DNA of 64,000 nt from Aureimonas sp. AU20 (GTDB lineage Bacteria; Pseudomonadota; Alphaproteobacteria; Rhizobiales; Rhizobiaceae), in NCBI RefSeq assembly GCF_001442755.1, contig NZ_CP006367.1, positions 1,550,001-1,614,000 on the forward strand, read 5' to 3'. The notes under the pieces are model-generated. The model was not told the DNA's origin and searched no databases. It saw only the letters and a program-made list of their open reading frames with translations. This document shows, piece by piece, positions 43,338-51,865 of this stretch (position 1 is its first letter; each line of letters begins with the position of its first letter). The position numbers and the translations under genes were made by a program.

Positions 43338-44194
43338 CGGCTTCCTCCCGATAGGGCGCGGCCGAGCCGGTTGGCGGCGAGCACGACCGCGATCGTGGCA
43401 AGGCCAGGAAAAACGGTGAGCCACCAGGCGCGCGCCATATAGTTGCGCCCTTCGGCGATCATCAGACCCCATTCCGGCGTCGGCGGCGGCGCGCCGTAGC
43501 CGAGAAAGCCGAGCGTGGAAATCTGCAGGATGGACCAGCCGAGCTGCAGCGCGGCATAGGCGAGGACGGTCGTCAGCGAGTTGGGCAGCACGTGGCGCCA
43601 GAGCACCTTGGCGAAGCTGCCGCCCGAGCCGAAGGCAGCCTCGACATAGTCCGAGCGCCGGACGCCGAGCACTTCCGAGCGCACCAGGCGCGCGAAGCTC
43701 GCGATCGAAGTGATGCCGACGGCGACCGCGACCTGGGCATGGCCGAAGCCGAGGATGACGATGAAGGAAAGGGCGAGAAGCAGGCTCGGGATCGCCAGCA
43801 TGACATCCACGATCCGCATCAGGGCGGCGTCCGCCCGCCCGCCCAGCGAGCCGGCGATGAGGCCGATCAGTGTGCCGAAGCCGAGGCCGACGGCGACCGC
43901 GATCACTGCGCCGGAGAGCGAGTAGCGGGTGCCGTAGACGAGGCGGGTCAGAACGTCCCGGCCGAGTTCGTCCGTGCCGAGCCAGTGCAGGGCGCCGGGC
44001 GCTTTCAGTTGGTTGCCGGGAATGCCCGCGATCGGGCTCGCATCGGTGAACAGCGAAGGCACGAGGGCGAAAGCCGCCGCCAGAGCGAGCACAGCCAAGG
44101 CCAGCGCCAGGCCGAGGGGGAGGCGGCGGCGCTTCGCTATCGGCTTCGCCGGACGATCCACGGTGAGCGGCGCTTCCATCAGGGTCGAGCTCAT
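43334..44194 (-). CDS. Peptide-type ABC transporter permease, DppC-like
   Basis: The 286-residue inner-membrane protein has [24 protein letters not shown] (OppC signature), an EAA loop [26 protein letters not shown] and [26 protein letters not shown], as in DppC permeases. ATG 44194 by ATGA overlap with the upstream permease. A longer frame further upstream is a shadow of that gene. Confidence 0.9.
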   Translation of the reverse strand: MSSTLMEAPLTVDRPAKPIAKRRRLPLGLALALAVLALAAAFALVPSLFTDASPIAGIPGNQLKAPGALHWLGTDELGRDVLTRLVYGTRYSLSGAVIAVAVGLGFGTLIGLIAGSLGGRADAALMRIVDVMLAIPSLLLALSFIVILGFGHAQVAVAVGITSIASFARLVRSEVLGVRRSDYVEAAFGSGGSFAKVLWRHVLPNSLTTVLAYAALQLGWSILQISTLGFLGYGAPPPTPEWGLMIAEGRNYMARAWWLTVFPGLATIAVVLAANRLGRALSGGSR

Positions 44195-45138
44195 GCCGGC
44201 ACCTCGGCGCCGCGCCGCAGGCGCGGGTCCACGATCGGATAGGTGAGATCCACCAGGAGGTTGATCGTGACGAAGGCGAGCGCCGAGATCACGACGATGG
44301 CCTGCAACACGGCCGTGTCCTGGTTGCGCACCGAGCGCACGGCGAGGCTCCCGAGCCCGTTCAGACCGAACACGGCCTCCGTCACCACGGCGCTGGTCAG
44401 GAGTTCGCCGACCAGAAGGCCGCCGATGGTGAGAACGGGCAGGAGCGCGTTGCGGACCGTGTGGTAGAAGAGGACATGCGCGGGCGAGGCGCCCTTGGCG
44501 CGGACCACAGCGACGAAGGGCTGGGCGGAGGCCGCTTCCAGACTGCGGATCAGAACCTGTGCGATGTGGGCGGCGATCGGCACGGCGATGGCGGCGACCG
44601 GCAGCGCCAGTCGTTCCCAAGGTCCGGGCGCGATCACCGACACGAGGCCGAGCCGGAACGAGAAGACCTGGATCAGCACGATGCCGATCCAGAACACGGG
44701 AATCGACACCATCAGCCCCGGCAGCGAGGCGAAGGTCTCGCGCAGGAAGGCGAAGGGCGGCAGGCTGGCGAGAAGGGCGATCGCCACCGCCAGCGCGAGG
44801 GCCGCCGCGAAGGCCAGTCCCGAGAGCCAGAGCGTCGCGGGCAGATTGGCGGCGATCTCCTGCGCGACCGAGACGCCGGAGACGATGGAGAAGCCGAACT
44901 CGCCCCGGAGGAAGCTTAGAAGCGTTTGCCCATATTGCTGCCAGACCGGGGCGTCGGCGCCGTAGAAAGCGCGGATGCCGGCCACCGCCTCGGGGCTGAG
45001 ACCCATGTCGCCACCGACGAAGCGGATCAGGATCGCATCGCCCGGCATGAGCTGCAGGAGCACGAAGGAGAGGGTGAAGGTTGCCCAAAGCACGAAGAGC
45101 GCCTGGGCGAGGCGCTGACCGAGGAAGCGCGCGCTCAT
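44191..45138 (-). CDS. Peptide-type ABC transporter permease, DppB-like
   Basis: The 315-residue inner-membrane protein begins [32 protein letters not shown], the DppB first helix and following PGD loop. The EAA loop is [25 protein letters not shown], and the end reads [17 protein letters not shown] 45138 overlaps the stop of the binding-protein gene by 4 bases. Confidence 0.9.
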   Translation of the reverse strand: MSARFLGQRLAQALFVLWATFTLSFVLLQLMPGDAILIRFVGGDMGLSPEAVAGIRAFYGADAPVWQQYGQTLLSFLRGEFGFSIVSGVSVAQEIAANLPATLWLSGLAFAAALALAVAIALLASLPPFAFLRETFASLPGLMVSIPVFWIGIVLIQVFSFRLGLVSVIAPGPWERLALPVAAIAVPIAAHIAQVLIRSLEAASAQPFVAVVRAKGASPAHVLFYHTVRNALLPVLTIGGLLVGELLTSAVVTEAVFGLNGLGSLAVRSVRNQDTAVLQAIVVISALAFVTINLLVDLTYPIVDPRLRRGAEVPA

Positions 45139-46775
45139 TTGTCGAGCCACGCGCCGTAGAAGCTCGGCCGGCCCACCGCCTCGAAACCCAGGTCCTTGAC
45201 GTAGGGCGCGGCGCCGTAGACCTGCGGCTCCTCGAAGATCGGGATCGCATAAGCCTCGTCCACGACGTAGGTCTGCACGTCGGCGACGAGGGCGAGGCGC
45301 TTGGCGCGGTCGGTCTCGGCGGCGATGGCCTCGAGCAGCCCGTTCAGCTTGTCGTCGTGGAAGCTCTTCACCTTGTCGCTGACGCCGCCGGTTTGCAGCA
45401 GGACGTTGCGGTTCTTCGGGTAGTATTGGCTCTTGATGACGTCGGGATCGGCGCGGCCGACCATGGCCGGGGAGACGGCGGTCTTGGCGGGGTCGAGATT
45501 GTCGGCGGCCGCGCTGCCCGCATCGCCGCCCAGCACGGTCAGCTTGACGCCGAGCGTCGCCCATTGCTGCGCGACGAGTTGCAGCATGGCCCGGTTCTGC
45601 GGCTGGGGCAGGGATTCGTAGGCGGTGAAGGCCAAGGGCTGGCCGTCCTTCTCGCGCAGGCCCGACGCGCCGAGCGTCCAGCCCGCCTCGTCCAGGAGGG
45701 CGGCGGCCTTGGCAGGGTCGAAGCCGAGCTTGGCGGAAAGGTCGACATAGCCCGTCGCCGTCGAGGCGATGATCGAGGTGGCCTTGGGATAGTTCCTGGA
45801 ATAGAGCGTCTTGACGATCGCGTCCGTATCCGTGCCGTGCAGCAGAGCCTGGCGCACGCGCAGGTCCGAGACCAGCGGATTATCGGGCCGGAAGACGATG
45901 CTGTTGTTGACGCCGCGCGTCGAGGGCGCGTGGATGGCGAAACCCTGCGAGGTCACCTGCTCCTCGTCATAGGCCTGAATCTGACGCACAACGTCGCCTT
46001 GGCCGGAGACCAGCGCGCCGATGCGGACCCCGTCCTCCGGCACGATCACGTAGCGGATGCCGTCCAGAAGTGCGCGGCCTTGGTGCGGATGCCGGACCGG
46101 ACCCCAGCTATAGTCCGGCCGCGCCTTGAGATCGAGTTCCGTGCCGATCGTCTCGCTTGCCACCACGAAGGGGCCGGACCCGATGATCCTCGTGGCGTCG
46201 CCCAACTCGGCGAAGCCGCGCTGGAGCGTCGCCGGCGCCACGAGGCCCGAGCCGATCACCGACGTGCCCTGGAGAAAGCCGGGGCTCGGCGCCTTGAAGT
46301 GGAACCGCACCGTCTGCGGGTCGATCACCTCGGACCGGGTGTAATTGTTGGAGACCTCGGAAACGGGAAAGTTGCGCTCCTTCACGCCGAGGCCGAACGT
46401 GTCGTAGTTCAGAGCCACGGCGGCGGCGTCGAGCGGCGTGCCGTCCGAGAAGGTGACGCCGGGCCGCAGGTGGAACGTGTACTGCGTGGAGTCCGAATTG
46501 ACCTCCCAGGAGGTGGCGATCCAGGGCTCGATCTCCAGCGTCTGCGGGTTCTGATAGGTCAGTTTGTCGGTGATCTGGTTGAGAATGCCGCCATTGGGAT
46601 AGAAGCCGCCGGCCGGCGGGTAGAGGTTCGTGTGCGGCTGCTGCTCGAGATAGATCAGCGTGCCGCCGGCCTTCGGCGCCCCTTGCGCGAAGGCGGCCGA
46701 GGACGCCATCGCGAGACCCAGGGCCATGAGGCCGAAACCGCGCCGGGTGACGGTCAGGAAGGGGGTTCGGCTCAT
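45135..46775 (-). CDS. ABC transporter substrate-binding protein, family 5 (KPN_01854-type)
   Basis: The 546-residue periplasmic protein has a Tat-like signal (VTRRGFGLMALGLAMASSAAFA) and the SBP family 5 fold: GGTLIYLEQQPHTNLYPPAGGFYPNGGILNQITDKL, LEIEPWIATSWEVNSDSTQYTFHLRPGVTFSDGTPLDA, and a long C-terminal lobe. I recall a named but uncharacterised family of this kind linked to the monooxygenase found downstream. ATG 46775 has GAGG 7 bases before it. It is the first gene of the seven-gene operon, and its leader contains two stable hairpins. Confidence 0.88.
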   Translation of the reverse strand: MSRTPFLTVTRRGFGLMALGLAMASSAAFAQGAPKAGGTLIYLEQQPHTNLYPPAGGFYPNGGILNQITDKLTYQNPQTLEIEPWIATSWEVNSDSTQYTFHLRPGVTFSDGTPLDAAAVALNYDTFGLGVKERNFPVSEVSNNYTRSEVIDPQTVRFHFKAPSPGFLQGTSVIGSGLVAPATLQRGFAELGDATRIIGSGPFVVASETIGTELDLKARPDYSWGPVRHPHQGRALLDGIRYVIVPEDGVRIGALVSGQGDVVRQIQAYDEEQVTSQGFAIHAPSTRGVNNSIVFRPDNPLVSDLRVRQALLHGTDTDAIVKTLYSRNYPKATSIIASTATGYVDLSAKLGFDPAKAAALLDEAGWTLGASGLREKDGQPLAFTAYESLPQPQNRAMLQLVAQQWATLGVKLTVLGGDAGSAAADNLDPAKTAVSPAMVGRADPDVIKSQYYPKNRNVLLQTGGVSDKVKSFHDDKLNGLLEAIAAETDRAKRLALVADVQTYVVDEAYAIPIFEEPQVYGAAPYVKDLGFEAVGRPSFYGAWLDK

Positions 46776-46805
46776 GGCATTCCTCGTCGGGCAAGAAGCG
46801 GCGCC

Positions 46806-46880
46806 CCGTCGCGCCGGCACGCGGCCGGGCGACGGAACGAGGGAGCCCAGGCCCTGCAAGGCCGCTGCTGGACCTCCCTC
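46806..46880 (-). promoter_or_regulatory. Structured 5' leader of the importer/monooxygenase operon
   Basis: On the minus strand the leader carries two inverted repeats. Distal: CTCCCTC (46874-46880) with GAGGGAG (46839-46845), with further pairing inside. Proximal: CCGTCGC (46806-46812) with GCGACGG (46829-46835), continued after one bulge by CCGGC/GCCGG, a 12-bp stem with a 5-base loop. The proximal stem ends 30 bases before the SBP start. It looks like an attenuator or regulatory leader. I do not recognise a known riboswitch. Confidence 0.4.
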
Positions 46881-47222
46881 ACTGAGCCTTATTGTCTACT
46901 CTATTGGTGGATTTTGAAGGCCGGTGGTTTCGTTGCAGCGAGGCGCGCCGAAACATCCTTCCGCCTTGGCCGTGTTCGAGAGAATGGGCTTGCCGGGGAG
47001 GTGGTGGCCCGATGGCGCGCTCCTCGCGTGTCGATCGCCTGGATCGGCGGCGGGCTGAACAGGCCGTTCCTATCGAAGAATTAATGAAGATTCCCATGCG
47101 CCGAGGGGCGTGCCGTCATAGTCCTCAGCTTCAATCGGCCTGTTGGCGGACTGGCGACTCGCGGCGACCCGCTAGCGCCGGAGCCGACGGGCATCGCGCA
47201 CAAGAGCCGGACCGAAATCGAC
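46881..47222. other. Divergent promoter region of the importer and RND operons
   Basis: The gap from 46776 to 47222 is 447 bases. Beyond the leader hairpins, 46888-46918 is a short AT-rich patch (TTATTGTCTACTCTATTGG) in otherwise GC-rich DNA, a likely promoter or operator for the minus-strand operon. Nothing else is recognised up to the RND adaptor start. Confidence 0.35.
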
Positions 47223-48770
47223 ATGAGCGCAGGCAGGACGATCGTCATTCTCGGGCTGGGTCTGGCGGCCGCCGTCGTTGGCTATGCCGGCCGCGAGGGC
47301 TGGCTGGCGCCGGCCTTGGCGCGCCTGCCAGGACTGGGAGCGCAGACGACGGCCGAGCCGGCGCGCGATCGCGCCGTGCCGGTGGTGGCGGTGCCGGCGG
47401 TCACGGCCGACAGGCCGGTCTATGTCGGCGGCGTCGGCACCGCCAAGCCGGTCAATTCCGTGCTGGTTCGCGCGCAGGTCTCCGGTAAGATCGCCGAGAT
47501 CGATTTTCGCGAAGGGCAGGACCTCCAGAAGGGCGATCCGATCGCCCGGCTGGACGACGCACTCTACAAGGCGCAGCGCGATCAGGCCCTCGCCAAGAAG
47601 GCGCAGGACGAGGCGGTTCTCCTCAATGCCGAACGCGAGCTCCAGCGCGACGAGCGGCTTGTCCAGTCCGGCAACATGACGGAGCAGCTGGTCGGCAACC
47701 AGCGGGCGCTTGTGGCGCAGAACCGGGCTCAGGTCGCGGCCGACCAGGCCGCCGTCGAGGCCGCCGAGGCGCAGCTTTCCTACACCACGATCACCGCGCC
47801 GATCAGCGGGCGCACCGGCCTTCGCACGGTGGATGTCGGCAATCTGGTGAGCAGTGGCGACGCGACGGGCATCGTCACCCTGTCGCAGATCCGGCCGATC
47901 GCCGTGATCTTCTCCGTGCCGCAGCAGCAGCTCGCGCGCGTCAACGCCGCCAGCCGCGAAGGCCCGCTCCACGTGGACGCGCTGTCGAGCGACGGGAGCG
48001 AGGTGCTGGCCGAGGGGCAGCTGACGGTGGTGGACAATCAGGTGGACCCGACCACCGGCACGGTGCGCCTCAAGGCCGAGTTTCCTAACGAGACGCTGGC
48101 GCTCTGGCCGGGCGCGTTCGTCAACACGCGGCTGCTGGTGGAAACCCGGCGCGACGTCCTGACCGTGCCGAGCGCCGCCGTGCAGCACGGCCCGGCCGGG
48201 GCCTATGTCTATGTCGTCTCGGCCGACAATCACGTGCAGCTGCGCCCCGTCACCGTGACGCTGCAGGACGAGCGCACCAGCGTCGTCGGCGCGGGCCTCT
48301 CGGCTGGCGAGCTCGTCGTCACCACCGGCTTCGCGCGGCTGCAGGACGGAGCGAGCGTGCGCGTGTCCTCGCCCGAGGAGGCCGACCCCGCCAAGCTCGC
48401 CGTGCCGATCGCCGAGGCGGGCGGCGGCAAGCACCACAAGGGCAAGCATGGGCCCAAGCCCCCGACCGCTGCCGCGCCGGCGGCCGGCACGGCGCCCCCC
48501 GAACCGGGCCATGCCAAGCCGACCGCGTCCGAAGCGAAGACCAAGGCGGACGCACCGCCGGCCCGCGCCTCCGATCTCGGCACGCCTATCGAGGCTTCGG
48601 GACCGGGGCAGGGCGACCCGGCGGTTCAGGCGGCGGAAGCGGGAGAGCGCGCGGCGCCGGGAAGCGAGGCGGCGCCTCGCGCGCCCGAGGCGATTCTTCA
48701 GCGTGCGCCGGCTTCCGCCCCCGGACAGGCCCCCGCATCCGAACCGGGCACGGGCGCGCCGGCCCGATGA
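47223..48770 (+). CDS. RND efflux periplasmic adaptor (MdtA-like) with long Ala/Pro tail
   Basis: The 515-residue adaptor has an N-terminal membrane anchor or signal (TIVILGLGLAAAVVGYAG), a lipoyl/barrel-sandwich region (NSVLVRAQVSGKIAEIDFREGQDLQKGDPIARLDD ... ITAPISGRTGLRTVDVGNLVSS) and beta-barrel domains to about residue 385. The last 125 residues are low-complexity Ala, Pro, Gly and Lys (GGGKHHKGKHGPKPP onward), longer than in typical MdtA. It would link the two pumps downstream to an outer-membrane channel, which is not in the window. It overlaps the next gene by 4 bases. Confidence 0.88.
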   Translation: MSAGRTIVILGLGLAAAVVGYAGREGWLAPALARLPGLGAQTTAEPARDRAVPVVAVPAVTADRPVYVGGVGTAKPVNSVLVRAQVSGKIAEIDFREGQDLQKGDPIARLDDALYKAQRDQALAKKAQDEAVLLNAERELQRDERLVQSGNMTEQLVGNQRALVAQNRAQVAADQAAVEAAEAQLSYTTITAPISGRTGLRTVDVGNLVSSGDATGIVTLSQIRPIAVIFSVPQQQLARVNAASREGPLHVDALSSDGSEVLAEGQLTVVDNQVDPTTGTVRLKAEFPNETLALWPGAFVNTRLLVETRRDVLTVPSAAVQHGPAGAYVYVVSADNHVQLRPVTVTLQDERTSVVGAGLSAGELVVTTGFARLQDGASVRVSSPEEADPAKLAVPIAEAGGGKHHKGKHGPKPPTAAAPAAGTAPPEPGHAKPTASEAKTKADAPPARASDLGTPIEASGPGQGDPAVQAAEAGERAAPGSEAAPRAPEAILQRAPASAPGQAPASEPGTGAPAR

Positions 48771-51700
48771 GCCTGTCCACCCCGTTCATCCAACGGCCGG
48801 TCGCGACGACGCTTCTCGCCATCGCGGTGCTGATCGCGGGGTGTCTCGGCTTCGCCTCGCTGCCCGTGGCGCCGCTGCCGCAGGTCGAGTTTCCGACGAT
48901 CCGCGTCACCACGCAGCTGCCGGGCGCCGACCCCGACACGATGGCCGCCCTCGTCACCGCGCCGCTGGAGCGCCCGCTCGGGCAGATCCCGGCGCTGGCC
49001 GGCATGACCTCCGCCAGCGCCTTCGGCATCAGCCAGATCACGCTGCAATTCCAGCTCGGGCGCGACATCGACGGCGCGGCGCAGGATGTGCAGGCCGCGA
49101 TCAACGCGGCGGCCGGCGGCCTGCCCCGCGCGCTGCCCTATCCTCCGACCTATGCGAAGGTGAACCCCGCCGCGACGCCCATCGTCACGCTCGCGCTCCA
49201 TTCCGACACCTACCCCTTGCGCGATCTCAGCGACTTCACCGACACGGTCCTCGCCCAGCGGCTGGCGGAGGTGTCCGGCGTCGGCGACGTGCGCATCCAG
49301 GGCGGGGTGAAGCCGGCGATCCGCATCGAGGTGGACCTGACGCGCCTTGCCGCCTATGGCCTCGGCCTCGAAGACCTGCGCAACGCCGTTTCCAACGCCA
49401 ATGTCTCGGGCGCCAAGGGCGTGGTGGACGGGTCGAGCCAGTCCTTCACGCTCGCCGCCAACGACCAGATCCACGATCCCGCGACCTATCGCGCGCTGAT
49501 CGTCGCCTATCGCAACGGCGCGCCGGTGCGTCTCAGCGACGTCGCCGACGTGGTGGAAGGGCTGGAGAACAGCCGCGTCGGCGCCTTCTACCAGGGGCGC
49601 CCGGCGGTGGTGGTCGAGATCATGCGCCAGCCCGGCGCCAACGTGATCGAGACCGTGGCGGACATCAACCGCGAGCTGCCGCGCCTGCGCGAGGCGCTGC
49701 CGGCCGGCGCTTCGCTGGATGTGGTGAGCGACCGGACCGAGACGATCCGCGCCTCGATTCACGATGTGCAATGGACGCTCGCCGTCAGCGTCGCGCTGGT
49801 GATCCTCGTCGTGTTCCTGTTTCTGCGCACGCTCTCGGCGACACTGATTGCCGGCATCGCCCTGCCGCTGTCGCTTGTGGCGAGCTTTGCCGTCATGTGG
49901 TTCTGTGGCTTCAGCCTCGACAATCTCTCGCTGATGGCGCTCACCATCGGCACCGGCTTCGTGGTGGACGATGCGATCGTGATGATCGAGAACATCGCCC
50001 GCCATTTGGAAGCGGGCGAGACGCCGATGGCGGCGGCGCTGAAGGGCGCGGGCGAGATCGGCTTCACCATCGTCTCGCTCACGGCTTCGCTGATTGCCGT
50101 GTTCATTCCGCTCCTGTTCATGAGCGGGCTGGTCGGGCGCATGTTTCGGGAGTTCGCGCTGACGCTGACCATCGCCGTGGTTGTCTCCGCGCTCGTCTCG
50201 CTGACGCTGACGCCCATGATGTGCGCGCGGCTCCTGCGTGCGCCCCGGCACGATGGACGCGGCCTTACCGGCCCGCTCGACCGCGCCATGGACGCGATGA
50301 ACGAAGCCTATCGCCGCTCGCTCGATCTCGCCGTGCGCCACGGGCGGCTGATGCTGCTTCTGACCGGCGCGACGCTCGCCCTCACGCTTTGGCTCGCCGT
50401 CACGATCCCCAAGGGTTTCCTGCCCGAACAGGACACCGGGCTCGTCACCGCCACCGTGGAGGCCGAGCCGAGCGTGTCCTTCGACGCCATGCGGGCGATC
50501 GAGGCCAAGGTCGGCGATCGGCTGCGAGCCGATCCGGCGGTCAAAAGCGTCACGGCGGCGATCGGCACCAGCGCCTCCAACCTGACGCTGAACACCGCCG
50601 TCTACAGCCTCGTGCTGAAGCCCCGCGACGAGCGGGGCATAGGCGCGGACGAGGTGATCGCGCGGCTGCGCGCTGGCCTTGCCGACATGCCAGGCCTTCA
50701 GGCGACGTTCCAGAGCCAGCGCGACATCGCCATCTCGACACGGGCGAGCCGGGGCGCCTACCAGTATACGCTGACGGGCGCCGAGGCGGGCGAGGTGGCC
50801 GGCTGGGCCGAGCGCCTTGCGCGGCAGCTTTCCTCGGAGCCGGCGCTGAGCGATGTCGCCTCCGACGCCGAGCAGGGCGGCGGCCGTCTCGCGGTGGCGA
50901 TCGACCGCGCGGCGGCGTCGCGGCTCGGCATCTCCATGCAGCAGGTCAGCGACACGCTCTACGATGCGTTCGGCCAGCGCCAGATCAGCACGATCTATGG
51001 CGAGGCCAACCAGTATCGCGTCATTCTGGAAGCCGCGCCGCGTTTTCAGTCCGACCCCGCCTCGCTGGAAGGGATCCATCTGCCAGGCAGCGGCGGGGCC
51101 ATGGTGCCGCTCGGCGCCTTCGCCTCGCTGTCCTACGGCACCGGCCCGCTGGTGGTCAGCCGCGACGAGCAGTTTCCCTCCGCCACGATCAGCTTCAACC
51201 TCGCGCCCGGCGCCTCGCTCGGCACCGCGCTCGCCGCCGTGAAGGAGGCCGAGCGGACCATCGGCCTGCCCGATTCCATCCAGCGGCGTACCAGCGGCGA
51301 CACGGAGGAGTTCGCCCGCTCGGCGGCCAACGAGCCATGGCTGATCCTCGCGGCGGTGGTGACGATCTATATCGTGCTCGGCCTTCTCTATGAGAGCGCC
51401 GTCCATCCGCTGACCATCCTCTCCACCCTGCCGTCGGCCGGCGTCGGCGCGCTTCTGGCCCTGATGCTGACGGGGCAGGACCTGTCGCTGATCGCGCTGA
51501 TCGGCATCGTGCTTCTAATGGGCATCGTGAAGAAGAACGCGATCATGATGATCGACTTCGCGCTGGAAGCGGAGCGCGGCGAGGGGCTGGCGCCGCGCGA
51601 GGCGATTCTGAAGGCGGCCACGCTCCGCTTTCGCCCGATCATGATGACGACGCTGGCCGCCCTCTTCGGCGCGCTGCCGCTCGCCTTCGCCAGCGGGGCG

Positions 51701-51865
51701 GGGGCGGAGCTGCGCGTGCCGCTCGGCATCTCCATCATCGGCGGGCTGCTGCTCAGCCAGCTTCTGACGCTCTACACGACGCCGGTGATCTACCTCGCTC
51801 TCGACGGCTTGAAGCGCCGGTTCGCGCCGCCTGCGCTGGAGAAGCCGGGGAGCCAGGCCGCGTGA
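48767..51865 (+). CDS. RND efflux pump inner-membrane subunit (MdtB/MuxB-like)
   Basis: The 1032-residue proton-driven pump subunit has twelve transmembrane helices and two large periplasmic loops. Signatures: LSTPFIQRPVATTLLAIAVLIAG at the start, PQVEFPTIRVTTQLPGADPDTMA, the TM4 proton-relay region TGFVVDDAIVMIENIARHLE and LMGIVKKNAIMMIDFALEAER near the C-terminus. Two pump genes in a row with one adaptor match MdtABC/MuxABC systems, which form mixed trimers and export drugs or bile-type compounds. It begins and ends with 4-base overlaps. Confidence 0.93.
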   Translation: MSLSTPFIQRPVATTLLAIAVLIAGCLGFASLPVAPLPQVEFPTIRVTTQLPGADPDTMAALVTAPLERPLGQIPALAGMTSASAFGISQITLQFQLGRDIDGAAQDVQAAINAAAGGLPRALPYPPTYAKVNPAATPIVTLALHSDTYPLRDLSDFTDTVLAQRLAEVSGVGDVRIQGGVKPAIRIEVDLTRLAAYGLGLEDLRNAVSNANVSGAKGVVDGSSQSFTLAANDQIHDPATYRALIVAYRNGAPVRLSDVADVVEGLENSRVGAFYQGRPAVVVEIMRQPGANVIETVADINRELPRLREALPAGASLDVVSDRTETIRASIHDVQWTLAVSVALVILVVFLFLRTLSATLIAGIALPLSLVASFAVMWFCGFSLDNLSLMALTIGTGFVVDDAIVMIENIARHLEAGETPMAAALKGAGEIGFTIVSLTASLIAVFIPLLFMSGLVGRMFREFALTLTIAVVVSALVSLTLTPMMCARLLRAPRHDGRGLTGPLDRAMDAMNEAYRRSLDLAVRHGRLMLLLTGATLALTLWLAVTIPKGFLPEQDTGLVTATVEAEPSVSFDAMRAIEAKVGDRLRADPAVKSVTAAIGTSASNLTLNTAVYSLVLKPRDERGIGADEVIARLRAGLADMPGLQATFQSQRDIAISTRASRGAYQYTLTGAEAGEVAGWAERLARQLSSEPALSDVASDAEQGGGRLAVAIDRAAASRLGISMQQVSDTLYDAFGQRQISTIYGEANQYRVILEAAPRFQSDPASLEGIHLPGSGGAMVPLGAFASLSYGTGPLVVSRDEQFPSATISFNLAPGASLGTALAAVKEAERTIGLPDSIQRRTSGDTEEFARSAANEPWLILAAVVTIYIVLGLLYESAVHPLTILSTLPSAGVGALLALMLTGQDLSLIALIGIVLLMGIVKKNAIMMIDFALEAERGEGLAPREAILKAATLRFRPIMMTTLAALFGALPLAFASGAGAELRVPLGISIIGGLLLSQLLTLYTTPVIYLALDGLKRRFAPPALEKPGSQAA

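Noticed and set aside
46806..46880. SAH- or SAM-type riboswitch before the importer operon
   Set aside because: Sulfur context made it attractive, but the core sequences I know for SAM-I, SAM-II and SAH riboswitches are not present; only generic hairpins can be supported.
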